Below, one piece after another: positions 8,224 through 17,849 of a stretch of 64,000 nt of DNA (its first letter is position 1; the number at the start of each line of letters is the position of its first letter). The DNA comes from an uncultured Lachnospiraceae bacterium. Lineage in GTDB: Bacteria > Bacillota > Clostridia > Lachnospirales > Lachnospiraceae. The notes beneath the pieces are model-generated. The model was given only the letters and a program-made list of their open reading frames with translations. It had not been told where the DNA came from and did no database searches. The position numbers and the translations under genes are program-made. Where the stretch lies: NCBI GenBank assembly GCA_947576945.1, contig CANPTH010000004.1, forward strand, positions 1 to 64,000. The letters run 5' to 3'.

Positions 8224-8757
8224 ATGCAGTATACGACCAAATATGAGACGCCGCTTGGCAGCGTGCTGCTGGCGGCGGACGAGACGGGGCTTACGGGCTT
8301 GTGGTTTGACAGGGCAAGATATTATGCGGCAGGACTGGCGGCACAGCATGAGGAAAAGGAGATGCCGGTGTTTGAGAAGGTGCGGACGTGGCTGGATCTT
8401 TACTTTGCCGGGAAGCGGCCGGAGCGCCTGCCGCCGCTCCATATGATCGGGTCGCCTTTTCGGGTCAGGATCTGGGAGATGCTGCTGCAGATTCCTTACG
8501 GGCAGACGATGACTTACGGGGAGCTGGCGGCGCAGATCGCGAAGGAGAGGGGAATCGAACGGATGTCGGCACAGGCTGTGGGCGGGGCAGTGGCGCACAA
8601 TCCGATCTCTATCCTCATTCCTTGTCACCGGATGGTGGGAACGAACGGCAGCCTGACGGGGTATGCGGGAGGCATCCCGAGAAAGATAGAACTGTTAATA
8701 CTGGAAGGCGCCGCGATGGAGAACCTGTTTGTGCCGACGAAGGGCACGGCGTTGTAA
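8224..8757 (+). CDS. ogt: methylated-DNA-[protein]-cysteine S-methyltransferase
   Basis: DNA repair protein of 177 aa that transfers O6-methyl groups from guanine to its own cysteine. The active site IPCHRMVG contains Cys134, and the C-terminal domain starts around GSPFRVRIWEMLLQIPYGQTMTY with the helix-turn-helix SAQAVGGAVAHNPI. ATG 8224 is preferred: it follows the purine-rich stretch AAAGAGAGAAGAGA and the protein there begins MQYTTKYETPLG, as in relatives. The N-terminal domain is short but complete. The gene follows the ABC permease by 33 bases and may be read with it, although its function is unrelated. Confidence 0.92.
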   Translation: MQYTTKYETPLGSVLLAADETGLTGLWFDRARYYAAGLAAQHEEKEMPVFEKVRTWLDLYFAGKRPERLPPLHMIGSPFRVRIWEMLLQIPYGQTMTYGELAAQIAKERGIERMSAQAVGGAVAHNPISILIPCHRMVGTNGSLTGYAGGIPRKIELLILEGAAMENLFVPTKGTAL

Positions 8758-8815
8758 TGGTACGCGGAATTCGACTTTTGCATGGGCAGGAATCTTTTGC
8801 ACACAAAAAGTTCTT

Positions 8816-8844
8816 TTGCTTTTTTGCCATGAGTATGATAGAAT
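8816..8844 (+). promoter_or_regulatory. promoter of the GerMN lipoprotein gene
   Basis: TTGCTT (8816-8821), 17 bases, then an extended -10 element with TG at 8836-8837 and TAGAAT at 8839-8844. The -35 box is weak but the extended -10 compensates. The gene start follows about 50 bases later. Confidence 0.5.
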
Positions 8845-8896
8845 ATAACCCGATTTAGACGAACTTGTGACAGAGAGAGTCTGGGAGGGGATGAAT

Positions 8897-9652
8897 TTGA
8901 AAAAAATAAGAAAAGTGGTAGTTTCGGTAATCGTCACTGCAATGCTTCTGGCAGCCTGCGGCAGTTCGGTGGGAAGAAGGGTAGATTCAGGCGAGATTGT
9001 AGTCCCTGAGATATCTTCGGAAGATCTGCTGGTCAGCTCCCTGGAATTCCTGTTGCAGGATGAGGAAGATACGGCAGAGAAGATAGAAGAGACAGAGGAA
9101 AATGCGGAAGATGACACAGATGCATCCGAAGAGTCGAATACGAATACAGAGAGCGAAGAAGACAGGAAGGATAACGCGGCAGAGAAGCCGGCAGCGCAGG
9201 AACGTGTTCCGAAAGAGAAAGAAGCGGTCATTTATTATGGCAATGCAGGTTCCTATGACTTGAAACAGGAGATTATACAGGTAGAGGAAGAATCGGCAGA
9301 AGAGCTGTTGGCTGCTTTGGCAAGACATAACATAGTGTCATTGGATACCAAGCTGCTTTCTTTCGAGGAAGAAGAAAGTGATGAGGGCAAAGTGCTGTAT
9401 CTGGAGTTGTCAAAGGCTCTGGACGAATATTTGAAAACCATGTCTAAAGAGGCGGAATGCATTATACTGGCATCGGTGGTAAATACATTTCTGGAAAATT
9501 ATGATGCTGACAGCGTTTATCTGGTGGTGAATGGTAAGACACTGGCCACCAAGAATGCAGAGTATGAGGCCGCGTTTGTAAAATGTACACCGGAGGAACT
9601 GCTCGAGAGATTAAAGGCATCCGATTCGGAAGACATACAGGAAGAGGGATGA
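8897..9652 (+). CDS. GerMN-domain lipoprotein
   Basis: Secreted lipoprotein of 251 aa. The signal ends in lipobox LAAC (Cys21 counting from TTG 8897). A very acidic low-complexity linker (about 45-100) leads to a GerMN-like domain (about 110-240: [70 protein letters not shown]). GerM-like proteins act in sporulation or at the cell surface in Firmicutes. TTG 8897 was chosen over ATG 8891 because GGAGGGG (8884-8890) ends directly against the ATG but is 6 bases from the TTG. The next gene follows within 20 bases. Confidence 0.75.
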   Translation: MKKIRKVVVSVIVTAMLLAACGSSVGRRVDSGEIVVPEISSEDLLVSSLEFLLQDEEDTAEKIEETEENAEDDTDASEESNTNTESEEDRKDNAAEKPAAQERVPKEKEAVIYYGNAGSYDLKQEIIQVEEESAEELLAALARHNIVSLDTKLLSFEEEESDEGKVLYLELSKALDEYLKTMSKEAECIILASVVNTFLENYDADSVYLVVNGKTLATKNAEYEAAFVKCTPEELLERLKASDSEDIQEEG

Positions 9653-9671
9653 ACAGGAGAAGAGAAAGAAC

Positions 9672-10295
9672 ATGGCGAAGATCAGCGAGAGAGAACAGCT
9701 TATATTTGATGTAACGCAGACGGAATGGGAGATGTTCCAGCATGTTTATAATACCGGCGGCAGGGCATCCTGCCAGGATGATCCGGATACTTTCTTCAAG
9801 ATGCGGATGAGTCAGTGGATGGTGTATTCGGACGAAGTGCTGCACAGTTACCTGGAAGACTGCAGACAGGCGCATGAAGACGGCAGAAATCTTATGTTTG
9901 AAAAGTATGGCAGAATGATGGAAAGCACTTTTCCGGAGGAATACGAGGAGATCAAAGCGTATCTTCCCGATGTGACGGATAAGCTGGAGATTGTGGAGAA
10001 GATCGTCAGGATTAATCTGGAATGGGATGCCGATATGCTGCGTGCCTACCCCAATCTCAGGAACAGGGGCAGGGTGCTTACGACGGCTGAAGACGGCATC
10101 ATGGCAGGCTCTTCCATGGAAAGCTATCTTCGCGGGGAGCTTTTGTCCTACTCCATGCACACGCTGGAATTGATTTGGAAGGAGACCAGGGAAGCTCATG
10201 AGAGAGGCGAGAGCCTGTTGAAACAGACAATCGCCAATGAGACGCTTTTCTATGGGTACGGCTCCCTGGAGGAAGCGGAAGCAAAACATCGTTAA
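9672..10295 (+). CDS. DUF4125-like protein
   Basis: Cytosolic protein of 207 aa with no signal or membrane segment and a mostly helical, acidic and Met-rich sequence ([48 protein letters not shown]). I recognise it as the DUF4125 family of Clostridia, whose function is unknown. The start ATG lies 20 bases after the GerMN gene, so the two form an operon. Its last four bases overlap the stop of the convergent zinc-ribbon gene, and transcription appears to end in the hairpin at 10305-10337. Confidence 0.75.
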   Translation: MAKISEREQLIFDVTQTEWEMFQHVYNTGGRASCQDDPDTFFKMRMSQWMVYSDEVLHSYLEDCRQAHEDGRNLMFEKYGRMMESTFPEEYEEIKAYLPDVTDKLEIVEKIVRINLEWDADMLRAYPNLRNRGRVLTTAEDGIMAGSSMESYLRGELLSYSMHTLELIWKETREAHERGESLLKQTIANETLFYGYGSLEEAEAKHR

Positions 10296-10996
10296 AAATG
10301 CAGGCGTCTGCGCACTTCGTTGCGCAGGCGTTTTTTTGCCAGTATGGTGATCAGTGCAAAATCGATGATCACGCAGACGGTCAGGACAACCGCAGACCAG
10401 GTAATGCGGTAGGGACGATTAAGCAGATGCTTGATCAGCAGTTCCAGCGATACGCAGAAAGCAGGAATTTCCACGAAGATGCACAGTGAGCAGGGCAGGA
10501 TCGTGAGTGGAAAGAAGCGGGACAGCAGCGGAAAGACTTCCGCGCAGACCGTCAACATCACGACGATGGGCAGCCCCAGCTGCCAGAACCATGTGGTAGA
10601 AGAGGTGAGGAAGCTGATCAGGAACAGATAAACGGCTACAGAGACGCCGTCGGCAAGCAGCGAGACGTAAATCGGCGTTTTGCTGTAAAAAATTGCGGGA
10701 AAGGTAAATACAAAAAGGCAGATACAGCAGCCGATCACCGTCAGTGACCAGAGAGAGGCATCGAAAACCAGCAGATTCAGCAGAAAGCAGGTTATGCTGG
10801 TGGCGGACAGGACAACGGATAATAAAATACCAAGATCCTTTCTCTTTACGACTTCTACCTGCCCTTTGTCGGTGGGATAAGGCGAAGGTGGAAATTCCGT
10901 ATTTGATTGCAGTGGATTGACAACGGGTGTATGGCAGAGCGGGCATTTCTTCAGAGATGCTTCCAGCTCCACACCACAGTTTACGCAGTAAGACAT
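10292..10996 (-). CDS. zinc-ribbon membrane protein (DUF6320-like)
   Basis: Protein of 234 aa. A short N-terminal zinc ribbon has Cys4-x2-Cys7 and Cys18-x2-Cys21. After a linker come about five to six transmembrane helices (about residues 55-220) and a basic C-terminus ([14 protein letters not shown]). The codons for that basic tail also form the terminator of the convergent gene. It lies 137 bases downstream of the minus-strand acyltransferase gene and is probably co-transcribed. I recognise it as DUF6320-like; the biochemical role is unknown. Accessory function for the acyltransferase at the membrane is a guess from gene order. Confidence 0.75.
   Translation of the reverse strand: MSYCVNCGVELEASLKKCPLCHTPVVNPLQSNTEFPPSPYPTDKGQVEVVKRKDLGILLSVVLSATSITCFLLNLLVFDASLWSLTVIGCCICLFVFTFPAIFYSKTPIYVSLLADGVSVAVYLFLISFLTSSTTWFWQLGLPIVVMLTVCAEVFPLLSRFFPLTILPCSLCIFVEIPAFCVSLELLIKHLLNRPYRITWSAVVLTVCVIIDFALITILAKKRLRNEVRRRLHF
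10305..10337 (+). terminator. Rho-independent terminator inside the convergent gene
   Basis: CGTCTGCGCA (10305-10314) pairs with TGCGCAGGCG (10321-10330) across a 6-base loop CTTCGT, with one G-T pair, and is followed by seven T (10331-10337). It terminates the plus-strand operon yet lies within the last codons of the minus-strand gene. Confidence 0.8.
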
Positions 10997-11133
10997 ATTT
11001 ATTCCCTCTGTGCAGCCGCCGCAGGCATTTCGGAAGCTGCCTTTCCTGATTCATTGGATTATGCTGCAGGGGTTCCTCCCTGCTTTGAATTCGCGCAGCA
11101 AAGCCGATTTACTTATGAGCTTTGCGCGTCTGG

Positions 11134-12474
11134 TCAGAGAGTCCGGTTGCTCTCAATCTTGACGTGGATGCCGTCCTGTACCAGTTTGCGGAAGAAATAA
11201 CGCTCCACATCGGCCTCCATGATGCTGCTGGCAAAGTTAATGGTTAATATATCTTCAAAACTGATGATGGCGCAGTTGGTACGGGAGGAAAAGGGCTGTC
11301 CCATATAGATGTCAAATCGTTCTATATAAGGCTTCATATTGTCTGGAACGTGCAGCGCTCCCATATTGGTCAGCCCGGCGGAAGAGTTCTTATCCTGTAC
11401 CTTTGTATAGAAGGTGCGGACCACCAGATCCTTGATGAAAAGAGGAACAATGCGGATCAGGGGGTTGCGCTGTGTGGCGGCGTTGGTGGTAATATCGCCG
11501 CGCAGGAACTTGTCATTGATATAATAACGCATGTAATGATGTATATGCTCCACGATTTCTTCAAACCGGTAATTGCCAAGCCGTGGATCGATGGAGGGAT
11601 AGACCATGGTGATGAAATTGCGCAGTGTCTTCGAGGGAAAGAAACGACGAAGATTGACCGGCATGGCAATCCTGACCGGGCGAAGCCGTATATGGAAATC
11701 GGCATTCTGCTTCTGCAGCAGAGCATAGAGCAGGACTGCATTCAGATATTCCGTGATACTTGCATTGTATTTCCGGGCGACGGTCATAACTTCCTGAACG
11801 GACAGGATACCGTCGATGATATTCAGGGTATAGAAGGGTTCCTTGGTGCCGCGGACCCGGTACGTCTTCTCCGCCGGGCGGGGCGGACATACCTGTGCGT
11901 TGGCATAGCGCATATAGGCGTCTTCCAGCTCTTCGGGATCCGGATCGGTATGGATATCCAGCACGAAACCTTCGGGAGTTACAGGGTGGCCGAGCAGATC
12001 CAGATAGGCAGCGGTGAGCGTCTGCAGAAGACACATCCCGCCGGTACCGTCTCCGAGGCAGTGATGAGCCTCCAGAGAGATTCGTCTGTCGAAATAGTAC
12101 AGACGAATCAAATAACGGTTGTTACCTTTAAAGGGCATAGGCATACACGGATTTTTGATGTCTTCCATGACGTAGGGGCCGGGGCGGGTATTGGGTTCCA
12201 GATAGCGCCAGAACAGTCCCTTGCGGATTGCCACCCTGTAGGTTGGGAACCGGGGAAGCGTTTTGTCCAAAGCAGCCTGCAGCAAGACAGGATCGACGGT
12301 TTCTTTCAGCATAACAGACAGACGATAAACAGACGAAAAGTCCCGCCGCTGCAGAGTCGGATAGACAATGGCGGAAAGATCCAGTTTGTACCAGACGTCC
12401 TTTTTGTTCCTGCCGGATTTTCCGTTCCTGGCCTGCTTTGGTTTTCTGGTTGTGCTGTGCGGGTAGTTTGGCAT
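11134..12474 (-). CDS. condensation/alcohol acetyltransferase-like acyltransferase
   Basis: Protein of 446 aa from ATG 12474 (in-frame TTG 12501 is an alternative). A basic N-terminus (about 1-26) precedes a CoA-dependent acyltransferase fold. The catalytic motif HHCLGDG (137-143) matches HHxxxDG of condensation domains, alcohol acetyltransferases and wax-ester synthases. Downstream NFITMVYPSIDPRLGNY and SSRTNCAIISFEDILTINFA fit the second half of the fold. The enzyme should join an acyl-CoA or acyl carrier donor to an alcohol or amine, but the substrate cannot be read from sequence. An extended -10 element at 12519-12527 places transcription start close to 12512, favouring the ATG. It is divergent from an esterase gene. 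Confidence 0.75.
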   Translation of the reverse strand: MPNYPHSTTRKPKQARNGKSGRNKKDVWYKLDLSAIVYPTLQRRDFSSVYRLSVMLKETVDPVLLQAALDKTLPRFPTYRVAIRKGLFWRYLEPNTRPGPYVMEDIKNPCMPMPFKGNNRYLIRLYYFDRRISLEAHHCLGDGTGGMCLLQTLTAAYLDLLGHPVTPEGFVLDIHTDPDPEELEDAYMRYANAQVCPPRPAEKTYRVRGTKEPFYTLNIIDGILSVQEVMTVARKYNASITEYLNAVLLYALLQKQNADFHIRLRPVRIAMPVNLRRFFPSKTLRNFITMVYPSIDPRLGNYRFEEIVEHIHHYMRYYINDKFLRGDITTNAATQRNPLIRIVPLFIKDLVVRTFYTKVQDKNSSAGLTNMGALHVPDNMKPYIERFDIYMGQPFSSRTNCAIISFEDILTINFASSIMEADVERYFFRKLVQDGIHVKIESNRTL

Positions 12475-12518
12475 GGCAGTCAGGTCCTTCCGATTTTTCA
12501 ATCAACTTTCTTTCACAT

Positions 12519-12527
12519 ATCATACCA
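12519..12527 (-). promoter_or_regulatory. extended -10 element for the acyltransferase gene
   Basis: On the minus strand TGG followed by TATGAT (12524 down to 12519) forms an extended -10 box. No convincing -35 box is present. A start near 12512 gives a leader of about 38 bases to ATG 12474. Confidence 0.4.
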
Positions 12528-12543
12528 TAAATCTGACTTTATA

Positions 12544-12552
12544 TGTTAAAAT
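12544..12552 (+). promoter_or_regulatory. extended -10 element for the esterase gene
   Basis: TG at 12544-12545, one base, then TAAAAT (12547-12552) forms an extended -10 box 35 bases before the esterase ATG. The -35 region is poor. Together with the minus-strand element it makes a compact divergent promoter region of about 110 bases. Confidence 0.35.
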
Positions 12553-12586
12553 ATTACTATAAAAAAATCGACAAAGGAGCGGAGCT

Positions 12587-13504
12587 ATGTCTATCGCCGA
12601 GAAACGAAATGCGAATTTAATGAATCTGATCAAGCGGATGCACGGAGTGGTGGAGAATACGGATATTGAAAAGCACCGACAATCCCAGAAATATTTCGGG
12701 GCGCTGCTTGGCAGCAGTAAGGATGTGCTGATCGAAGATGTGGATATACATGACCATGCGAAGACGGGGGACATGCTGCAGGGAGAGTGGGTTTACGTGA
12801 ACAGGGCGCATATGAAGAAATATGTGATCCTCTATTGTCATGGCGGCGGTTACTCCACGGGGAGCAGGCTTTATGCCAGGACGCTGACAGGTAAGCTGGC
12901 GATGTCCACTTCCATGGACGTATTGAGTTTCGATTACAGGCTTGCGCCGGAGCATCCGTATCCGGCGGCGCTGGAAGACGCCATGAAGGTATGGGATTAT
13001 CTCATGCTTCTTGGATATGGTGCGAGAGATGTGATACTGGCGGGGGATTCCGCCGGCGGAAACCTGGCGCTTGCATTGACTTTGAAGCTGCGGAAGGAGA
13101 AGCGGCTGCTGCCGCGGGGGCTTGTATTGATGTCCCCGTGGACGGATCTGACATCATCAGGACAATCACATAAGACGAAGGCACAGATTGATCCGGTGCT
13201 GAATGCCGCTTATCTGGCGGAGATGATCCACAACTATGCTGCACAGGAAGATCTGACCAATCCGTTGATTTCACCTTTGTTTGGTGAATATGAGGGATTT
13301 CCTCCCACCTATATCCAGGTCGGGGAGAATGAGGTGCTGCAGGATGATGCAAAGATGCTTTACCAGAAACTGCTGAAGGCGAATGTGTCCGTGCGGCTGG
13401 ATATCTTTCCGGGTATGTGGCATGTGTTCCAGATGTCTCCTTTTAAGACGGCCTATGAGGCCATGGACAGGAATGCTGAATTTATTTATGATATCTGCAG
13501 ATAA
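12587..13504 (+). CDS. alpha/beta hydrolase, hormone-sensitive lipase family esterase
   Basis: Cytosolic esterase of 305 aa. HGGGYSTGS (85-93) is the oxyanion-hole motif of the HSL family and GDSAGG (153-158) carries the nucleophile Ser155. A late acidic residue follows VGENEVLQDD and the catalytic His is in GMWHVF. The start follows AAAGGAGCGGAG. The gene is divergent from the acyltransferase and zinc-ribbon pair; the combination of ester-forming and ester-cleaving enzymes suggests a shared lipid or acyl-ester pathway, as inference only. Confidence 0.88.
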   Translation: MSIAEKRNANLMNLIKRMHGVVENTDIEKHRQSQKYFGALLGSSKDVLIEDVDIHDHAKTGDMLQGEWVYVNRAHMKKYVILYCHGGGYSTGSRLYARTLTGKLAMSTSMDVLSFDYRLAPEHPYPAALEDAMKVWDYLMLLGYGARDVILAGDSAGGNLALALTLKLRKEKRLLPRGLVLMSPWTDLTSSGQSHKTKAQIDPVLNAAYLAEMIHNYAAQEDLTNPLISPLFGEYEGFPPTYIQVGENEVLQDDAKMLYQKLLKANVSVRLDIFPGMWHVFQMSPFKTAYEAMDRNAEFIYDICR

Positions 13505-13674
13505 CGGCGGATAAGGCACAATGGGAAGAGTTTATAATTTTTGACAGGAATAAAAAGGATTTTCGGGAGAAACCTCGAATAATAACAATAGAAACGTAAC
13601 AGCAAAGCCACAGAAGCTCCGGGGCTATGGGCAGCAAAGTCATGAACAGTAATGGAATTTGGGAAAGGCACATC

Positions 13675-14679
13675 ATGAACATACGGGAAAGTCTGGAACA
13701 GTGGGAGAAAGAATATCTTAGTCCCTATGCCATGCTCAGCATGCATTCCAGGGGGAGGCTTAAACCGGAGGAGCAGTGCGATATCCGTCCGGTATTTCAG
13801 AGGGACAGGGACAGGATCATACACAGTAAGTCTTTTCGGCGTCTTAAGGATAAGACGCAGGTCTTTCTGACGCCGGAGGGGGATCACTATCGGACGCGGT
13901 TGACGCATACGCTGGAGGTTAGTCAGACAGCCAGGACGATCGCCAAGGCATTGCAGCTGAATGAGGATCTGGTGGAGGCCATAGCTTTAGGTCATGATCT
14001 GGGACATACGCCCTTTGGCCATGCAGGAGAACGGGCGCTGGACAGAGCATGTCCCTATGGATTCCGCCATAATGAACAGAGCGTGCGGACGGTGGATTTG
14101 CTGGAGAAGGACGGGCAGGGCATCAATCTGACGATGGAAGTGCGGGACGGCATCCTGAATCACCAGACGGCTTCCATGCCGGGCACTCTGGAGGGCCGGA
14201 TTGTCAGGTTTGCAGATAAGATTGCCTACATCCATCATGATACGGACGATGCGATCCGGGGCAATATTATGAAGGAGTCGGATGTTCCTGCAAAGGTCAG
14301 TGCCGTTGCCGGGCGCAGTTGTACACAGCGTCTGGATTATTTCATACATAATATCGTGACCAGCAGCAGAGGCAGGGACGACATCTGCATGTCAAAGGAA
14401 GCGGAAGAGGCCATGCAGACGATGCGGGAATTCATGTTCCGCAATGTTTACCGCAATCCTGTCGCCAAGGGACAGGAGAACAAGGCGGAGAATCTGGTGG
14501 TTACTTTATATGAATATTATATGAACCATACGGAGAAGCTTCCGAAATTTCTGTACAGACTTATGGAAGAGGGGGAGCCTCTGGAAAAGATCGTGTGCGA
14601 TTATATCGGTTCCATGACGGATCGCTTTGCCATTGCGCAGTATCAGGAAATCTACATTCCGAAGACGTGGCATGGCTGA
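13675..14679 (+). CDS. dgt: dGTPase-like deoxynucleotide triphosphohydrolase
   Basis: HD-domain phosphohydrolase of 334 aa, cleaving dNTPs (classically dGTP) to nucleoside and triphosphate. Metal-binding residues are visible in RTRLTHTLEV and in LGHDLGHTPFGHAGE. The length fits the shorter Gram-positive Dgt group. ATG 13675 was preferred to upstream in-frame codons (13627, 13642) because family homology begins at MNIRESLEQWEKEYLSPYA and GGGAAAGG precedes it. The gene opens a replication-related run (dgt, dnaG, rpoD). Confidence 0.88.
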   Translation: MNIRESLEQWEKEYLSPYAMLSMHSRGRLKPEEQCDIRPVFQRDRDRIIHSKSFRRLKDKTQVFLTPEGDHYRTRLTHTLEVSQTARTIAKALQLNEDLVEAIALGHDLGHTPFGHAGERALDRACPYGFRHNEQSVRTVDLLEKDGQGINLTMEVRDGILNHQTASMPGTLEGRIVRFADKIAYIHHDTDDAIRGNIMKESDVPAKVSAVAGRSCTQRLDYFIHNIVTSSRGRDDICMSKEAEEAMQTMREFMFRNVYRNPVAKGQENKAENLVVTLYEYYMNHTEKLPKFLYRLMEEGEPLEKIVCDYIGSMTDRFAIAQYQEIYIPKTWHG

Positions 14680-14773
14680 TCATGCTTTCGCGGCGGGGAC
14701 AGGGCGCTTTCGTTTGCGAAAAAATCGCAGGCAGAATGCACGTGGAGAATCCTATAGATAAAGAAGGGACAAG

Positions 14774-16543
14774 ATGTATTATCCGGATGAACTGATCGAA
14801 GAAGTCAGAATCAAAAATGATATTGTCAATGTAATTTCGGGGTATGTCCGTCTGCAGAAGAAGGGAAGCAACTATTTCGGCTTATGTCCGTTTCACAATG
14901 AGAAATCCCCTTCTTTTTCGGTATCTCCGGGCAAACAGATGTATTACTGCTTTGGCTGCGGAGCGGGCGGCAACGTAATTACATTTTTGATGGAATATGA
15001 GAATGCCACGTTCCAGGAGGCAGTTAAGATCCTGGCGGAGAGAGCGGGGATCAATCTGCCGGAAATGGAATATAATGAGGAAGCAAGGCAGAAGGAGAGC
15101 AGGCGGAGCAGGCTGCTGGAGATCAATAAGGCAGCGGCCAGATATTATTATTACATGCTTCGCAATCCGAGAGGCAGAACCGGCTTTCAATATCTGACGG
15201 GACGGCAGCTGTCTGACGAGACTATGAAGAAATTTGGTCTTGGATATGCAGACGGGGCAGGGTCGGATCTGACTGCTTATCTGCGTTCCAAGGGATACGG
15301 CGATGATCTGCTGAAGGAATCGGGACTGATTGCTTTTGATGAGAAAAGGGGCATACACGATAAATTCTGGAATCGGGTCATGTTTCCGATTCAGGATGGC
15401 AACCATCGTGTAATCGGTTTCGGCGGCCGTGTAATGGGAGATGCCAAACCCAAGTATCTGAATTCGCCGGAGACGATGATTTTTGATAAGAGCCGCAATT
15501 TGTACGGCCTGAATTTTGCAAGAGCTTCCCGCAAGGGAAATATTATTCTTTGTGAGGGGTATATGGATGTGATCGCCATGCATCAGGCCGGGTTTACGCA
15601 GGCAGCAGCCTCGCTGGGAACGGCTTTCACGACGGGCCAGGCCAGTCTGCTAAGACGATATACGGAGGAGGTCCTGCTGGCCTATGACAGTGACGGGGCA
15701 GGGGTCAATGCGGCGATGCGGGCTATCGGAATCCTGCGGGAGTCAGGGCTTCGCGGTAAAGTGATCGACATGAGACCCTACAAAGACCCGGATGAATTTA
15801 TGAAGAATCTGGGCGCAGAAGCATTCCAGGAGAGAATCGATCAGGCGCAGAACAGTTTCTTTTTTGAGTTGAGTGTGCTGGAGCGGGACTACCGGATGGA
15901 TGACCCGGAGTCAAAAACTGCTTTCCACAGAGAGATCGCAAAGAAGCTGTGCGGCTTTGAGGAAGAGGTGGAACGGGAGAACTACATAGAATCGACGGCG
16001 CAGAAATATCATATCGGTTTTGAGAATTTGCGGAAACTGGTGAGCGGATATGCGGCGCAGACCGGACTGGTGCGTCCGGTGATGAGACCGAAGAGTACGG
16101 TTGCGAAGAAGAATACGCCGGAGGAAAATGCCAGGAAATCCCAGAGGCTGCTGTTAACCTGGATCACGGAAGAACCGAATCTGTATCAGAAGATCAGCCC
16201 TTATATTGAGGCCGGCGACTTCACCGATGAGTTGTACCGGGATGTGGCCGAGAGGCTGTTTACGGAGCTGGAAAAGGGAATTTACCAGCCGGCGGCCATT
16301 ATCAGCGCTTATTCGGAGGAGCAGGAACAGCGGGCTGTGGCGGAGATTTTCAATACGAAACTGGAGGAGATCACTACATCGCAGGAACGGGAAAAGGCGT
16401 TCCACGATATTCTCTATGCCGTAAAGAAGAACAGCTTCGAGTATTATTCCGGCAGGATGGGAACCGATATGAATGCCATAAATCAGGTGATCTCGGGCAA
16501 AAAAGCACTGGAAGAACTTAGCAAAACGCATATTTCCCTGTAA
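14774..16543 (+). CDS. dnaG: DNA primase
   Basis: Primase of 589 aa that makes RNA primers at the replication fork. The CHC2 zinc finger has Cys38, His41, Cys59 and Cys62. The TOPRIM core shows NIILCEGYMDVIAMHQAG and VLLAYDSDGAG, and a C-terminal helicase-interacting domain covers about residues 440-589. ATG 14774 follows AAGAAGGGACA. It is located between dgt and rpoD, the classic macromolecular-synthesis neighbourhood. All key residues appear intact. Confidence 0.97.
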   Translation: MYYPDELIEEVRIKNDIVNVISGYVRLQKKGSNYFGLCPFHNEKSPSFSVSPGKQMYYCFGCGAGGNVITFLMEYENATFQEAVKILAERAGINLPEMEYNEEARQKESRRSRLLEINKAAARYYYYMLRNPRGRTGFQYLTGRQLSDETMKKFGLGYADGAGSDLTAYLRSKGYGDDLLKESGLIAFDEKRGIHDKFWNRVMFPIQDGNHRVIGFGGRVMGDAKPKYLNSPETMIFDKSRNLYGLNFARASRKGNIILCEGYMDVIAMHQAGFTQAAASLGTAFTTGQASLLRRYTEEVLLAYDSDGAGVNAAMRAIGILRESGLRGKVIDMRPYKDPDEFMKNLGAEAFQERIDQAQNSFFFELSVLERDYRMDDPESKTAFHREIAKKLCGFEEEVERENYIESTAQKYHIGFENLRKLVSGYAAQTGLVRPVMRPKSTVAKKNTPEENARKSQRLLLTWITEEPNLYQKISPYIEAGDFTDELYRDVAERLFTELEKGIYQPAAIISAYSEEQEQRAVAEIFNTKLEEITTSQEREKAFHDILYAVKKNSFEYYSGRMGTDMNAINQVISGKKALEELSKTHISL

Positions 16544-16736
16544 TACGGGCAAGCTATTCGCAACAAGGAAAGGAAGAGCGCATAAGGCACAGGCGTGTCA
16601 GCACGGCTGGTTGGCGTGTGCGCGGCCCTGCCGGACGGAACGGAGAACGGGTGCACGGATGTGTGTCTGCAGCACAGGGATGAACATAGATTTAGGAAGT
16701 GTTATAACTTGAAACATAGGAAGGATGGGCCACATA

Positions 16737-17849
16737 ATGGACGAAAATGTACAGGCAAAGTTTGAAGAGCGCCTTAAGGAGCTCCTGGCGGCTGCCAAGA
16801 AGAAAAAAAATGTCCTGGAATATCAGGAGATCAACGACTTTTTTCAGGGAATGACGCTGGAAGAGGATCAGTTTGACAGGATTTTGGAGACATTGGAACA
16901 GAACAATGTAGATGTTCTTCGGATTTCCGAAGATGATGACGTGGATGATGAGGAGATTATCTTAAGCGAAGAAGACGAAGTAGACGTGGAGAATCTGGAT
17001 CTGTCCGTACCGGACGGTATCAGTATTGAGGATCCTGTCAGAATGTATCTGAAAGAGATTGGCAAGGTGCCTCTTTTGAATGCGGAAGAAGAGATCGAAC
17101 TGGCCAAAAGAATGGAGGTAGGAGACCAGGATGCGAAGAAAAGGCTGGCGGAGGCCAATCTGCGTCTCGTGGTCAGCATTGCGAAGCGGTATGTGGGCCG
17201 TGGGATGCTTTTCCTGGATTTGATCCAGGAGGGAAATCTGGGGTTAATCAAGGCCGTGGAGAAATTTGATTACCGTAAAGGCTATAAATTCTCGACCTAT
17301 GCCACCTGGTGGATCCGGCAGGCCATCACCAGAGCCATTGCCGATCAGGCGAGAACGATCCGTATCCCGGTGCATATGGTGGAGACCATCAACAAGCTGA
17401 TCCGTGTGAGCAGACAGCTGCTGCAGGAGCTGGGGCGGGAACCTACCCCGGAGGAGATCGCGGAGCAGATGAATATGCCGGTGGAGCGTGTGCGGGAAAT
17501 TTTGAAGATCTCGCAGGAGCCGGTGTCCTTGGAGACACCAATCGGTGAGGAGGAAGACAGCCATCTGGGCGATTTTATACAGGACGATAATGTGCCGGTA
17601 CCGGCGGATGCTGCCGCCTTTACCTTATTAAAGGAGCAGCTGATGGAGGTATTGGGGACTTTGACGGAGAGAGAGCAGAAGGTATTACGTCTTCGGTTTG
17701 GCCTGGATGACGGGCGTGCCAGGACTTTGGAGGAAGTGGGTAAGGAGTTCAATGTGACTCGTGAGCGTATCCGGCAGATCGAAGCCAAGGCACTGCGTAA
17801 GCTGCGGCATCCCAGCAGGAGCCGTAAACTGAAGGATTATCTGGACTGA
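16737..17849 (+). CDS. rpoD: RNA polymerase primary sigma factor
   Basis: Housekeeping sigma factor (SigA) of 370 aa. An N-terminal region 1.1 is followed by an acidic stretch ([20 protein letters not shown]), then region 2 with [18 protein letters not shown] (2.3-2.4), region 3 ([17 protein letters not shown]) and region 4.2 with [23 protein letters not shown] 16737 was chosen because AGGAAGG (16718-16724) abuts the in-frame ATG 16725 but has usable spacing to 16737. The 193-base gap upstream shows no clear promoter to me. The last base is shared with the trmK start. Confidence 0.96.
   Translation: MDENVQAKFEERLKELLAAAKKKKNVLEYQEINDFFQGMTLEEDQFDRILETLEQNNVDVLRISEDDDVDDEEIILSEEDEVDVENLDLSVPDGISIEDPVRMYLKEIGKVPLLNAEEEIELAKRMEVGDQDAKKRLAEANLRLVVSIAKRYVGRGMLFLDLIQEGNLGLIKAVEKFDYRKGYKFSTYATWWIRQAITRAIADQARTIRIPVHMVETINKLIRVSRQLLQELGREPTPEEIAEQMNMPVERVREILKISQEPVSLETPIGEEEDSHLGDFIQDDNVPVPADAAAFTLLKEQLMEVLGTLTEREQKVLRLRFGLDDGRARTLEEVGKEFNVTRERIRQIEAKALRKLRHPSRSRKLKDYLD

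Noticed and set aside
11350-12549. Long open frame (399 codons) on the plus strand
   Set aside because: Antisense to the HHxxxDG acyltransferase; no ribosome-binding site and no recognisable domain.
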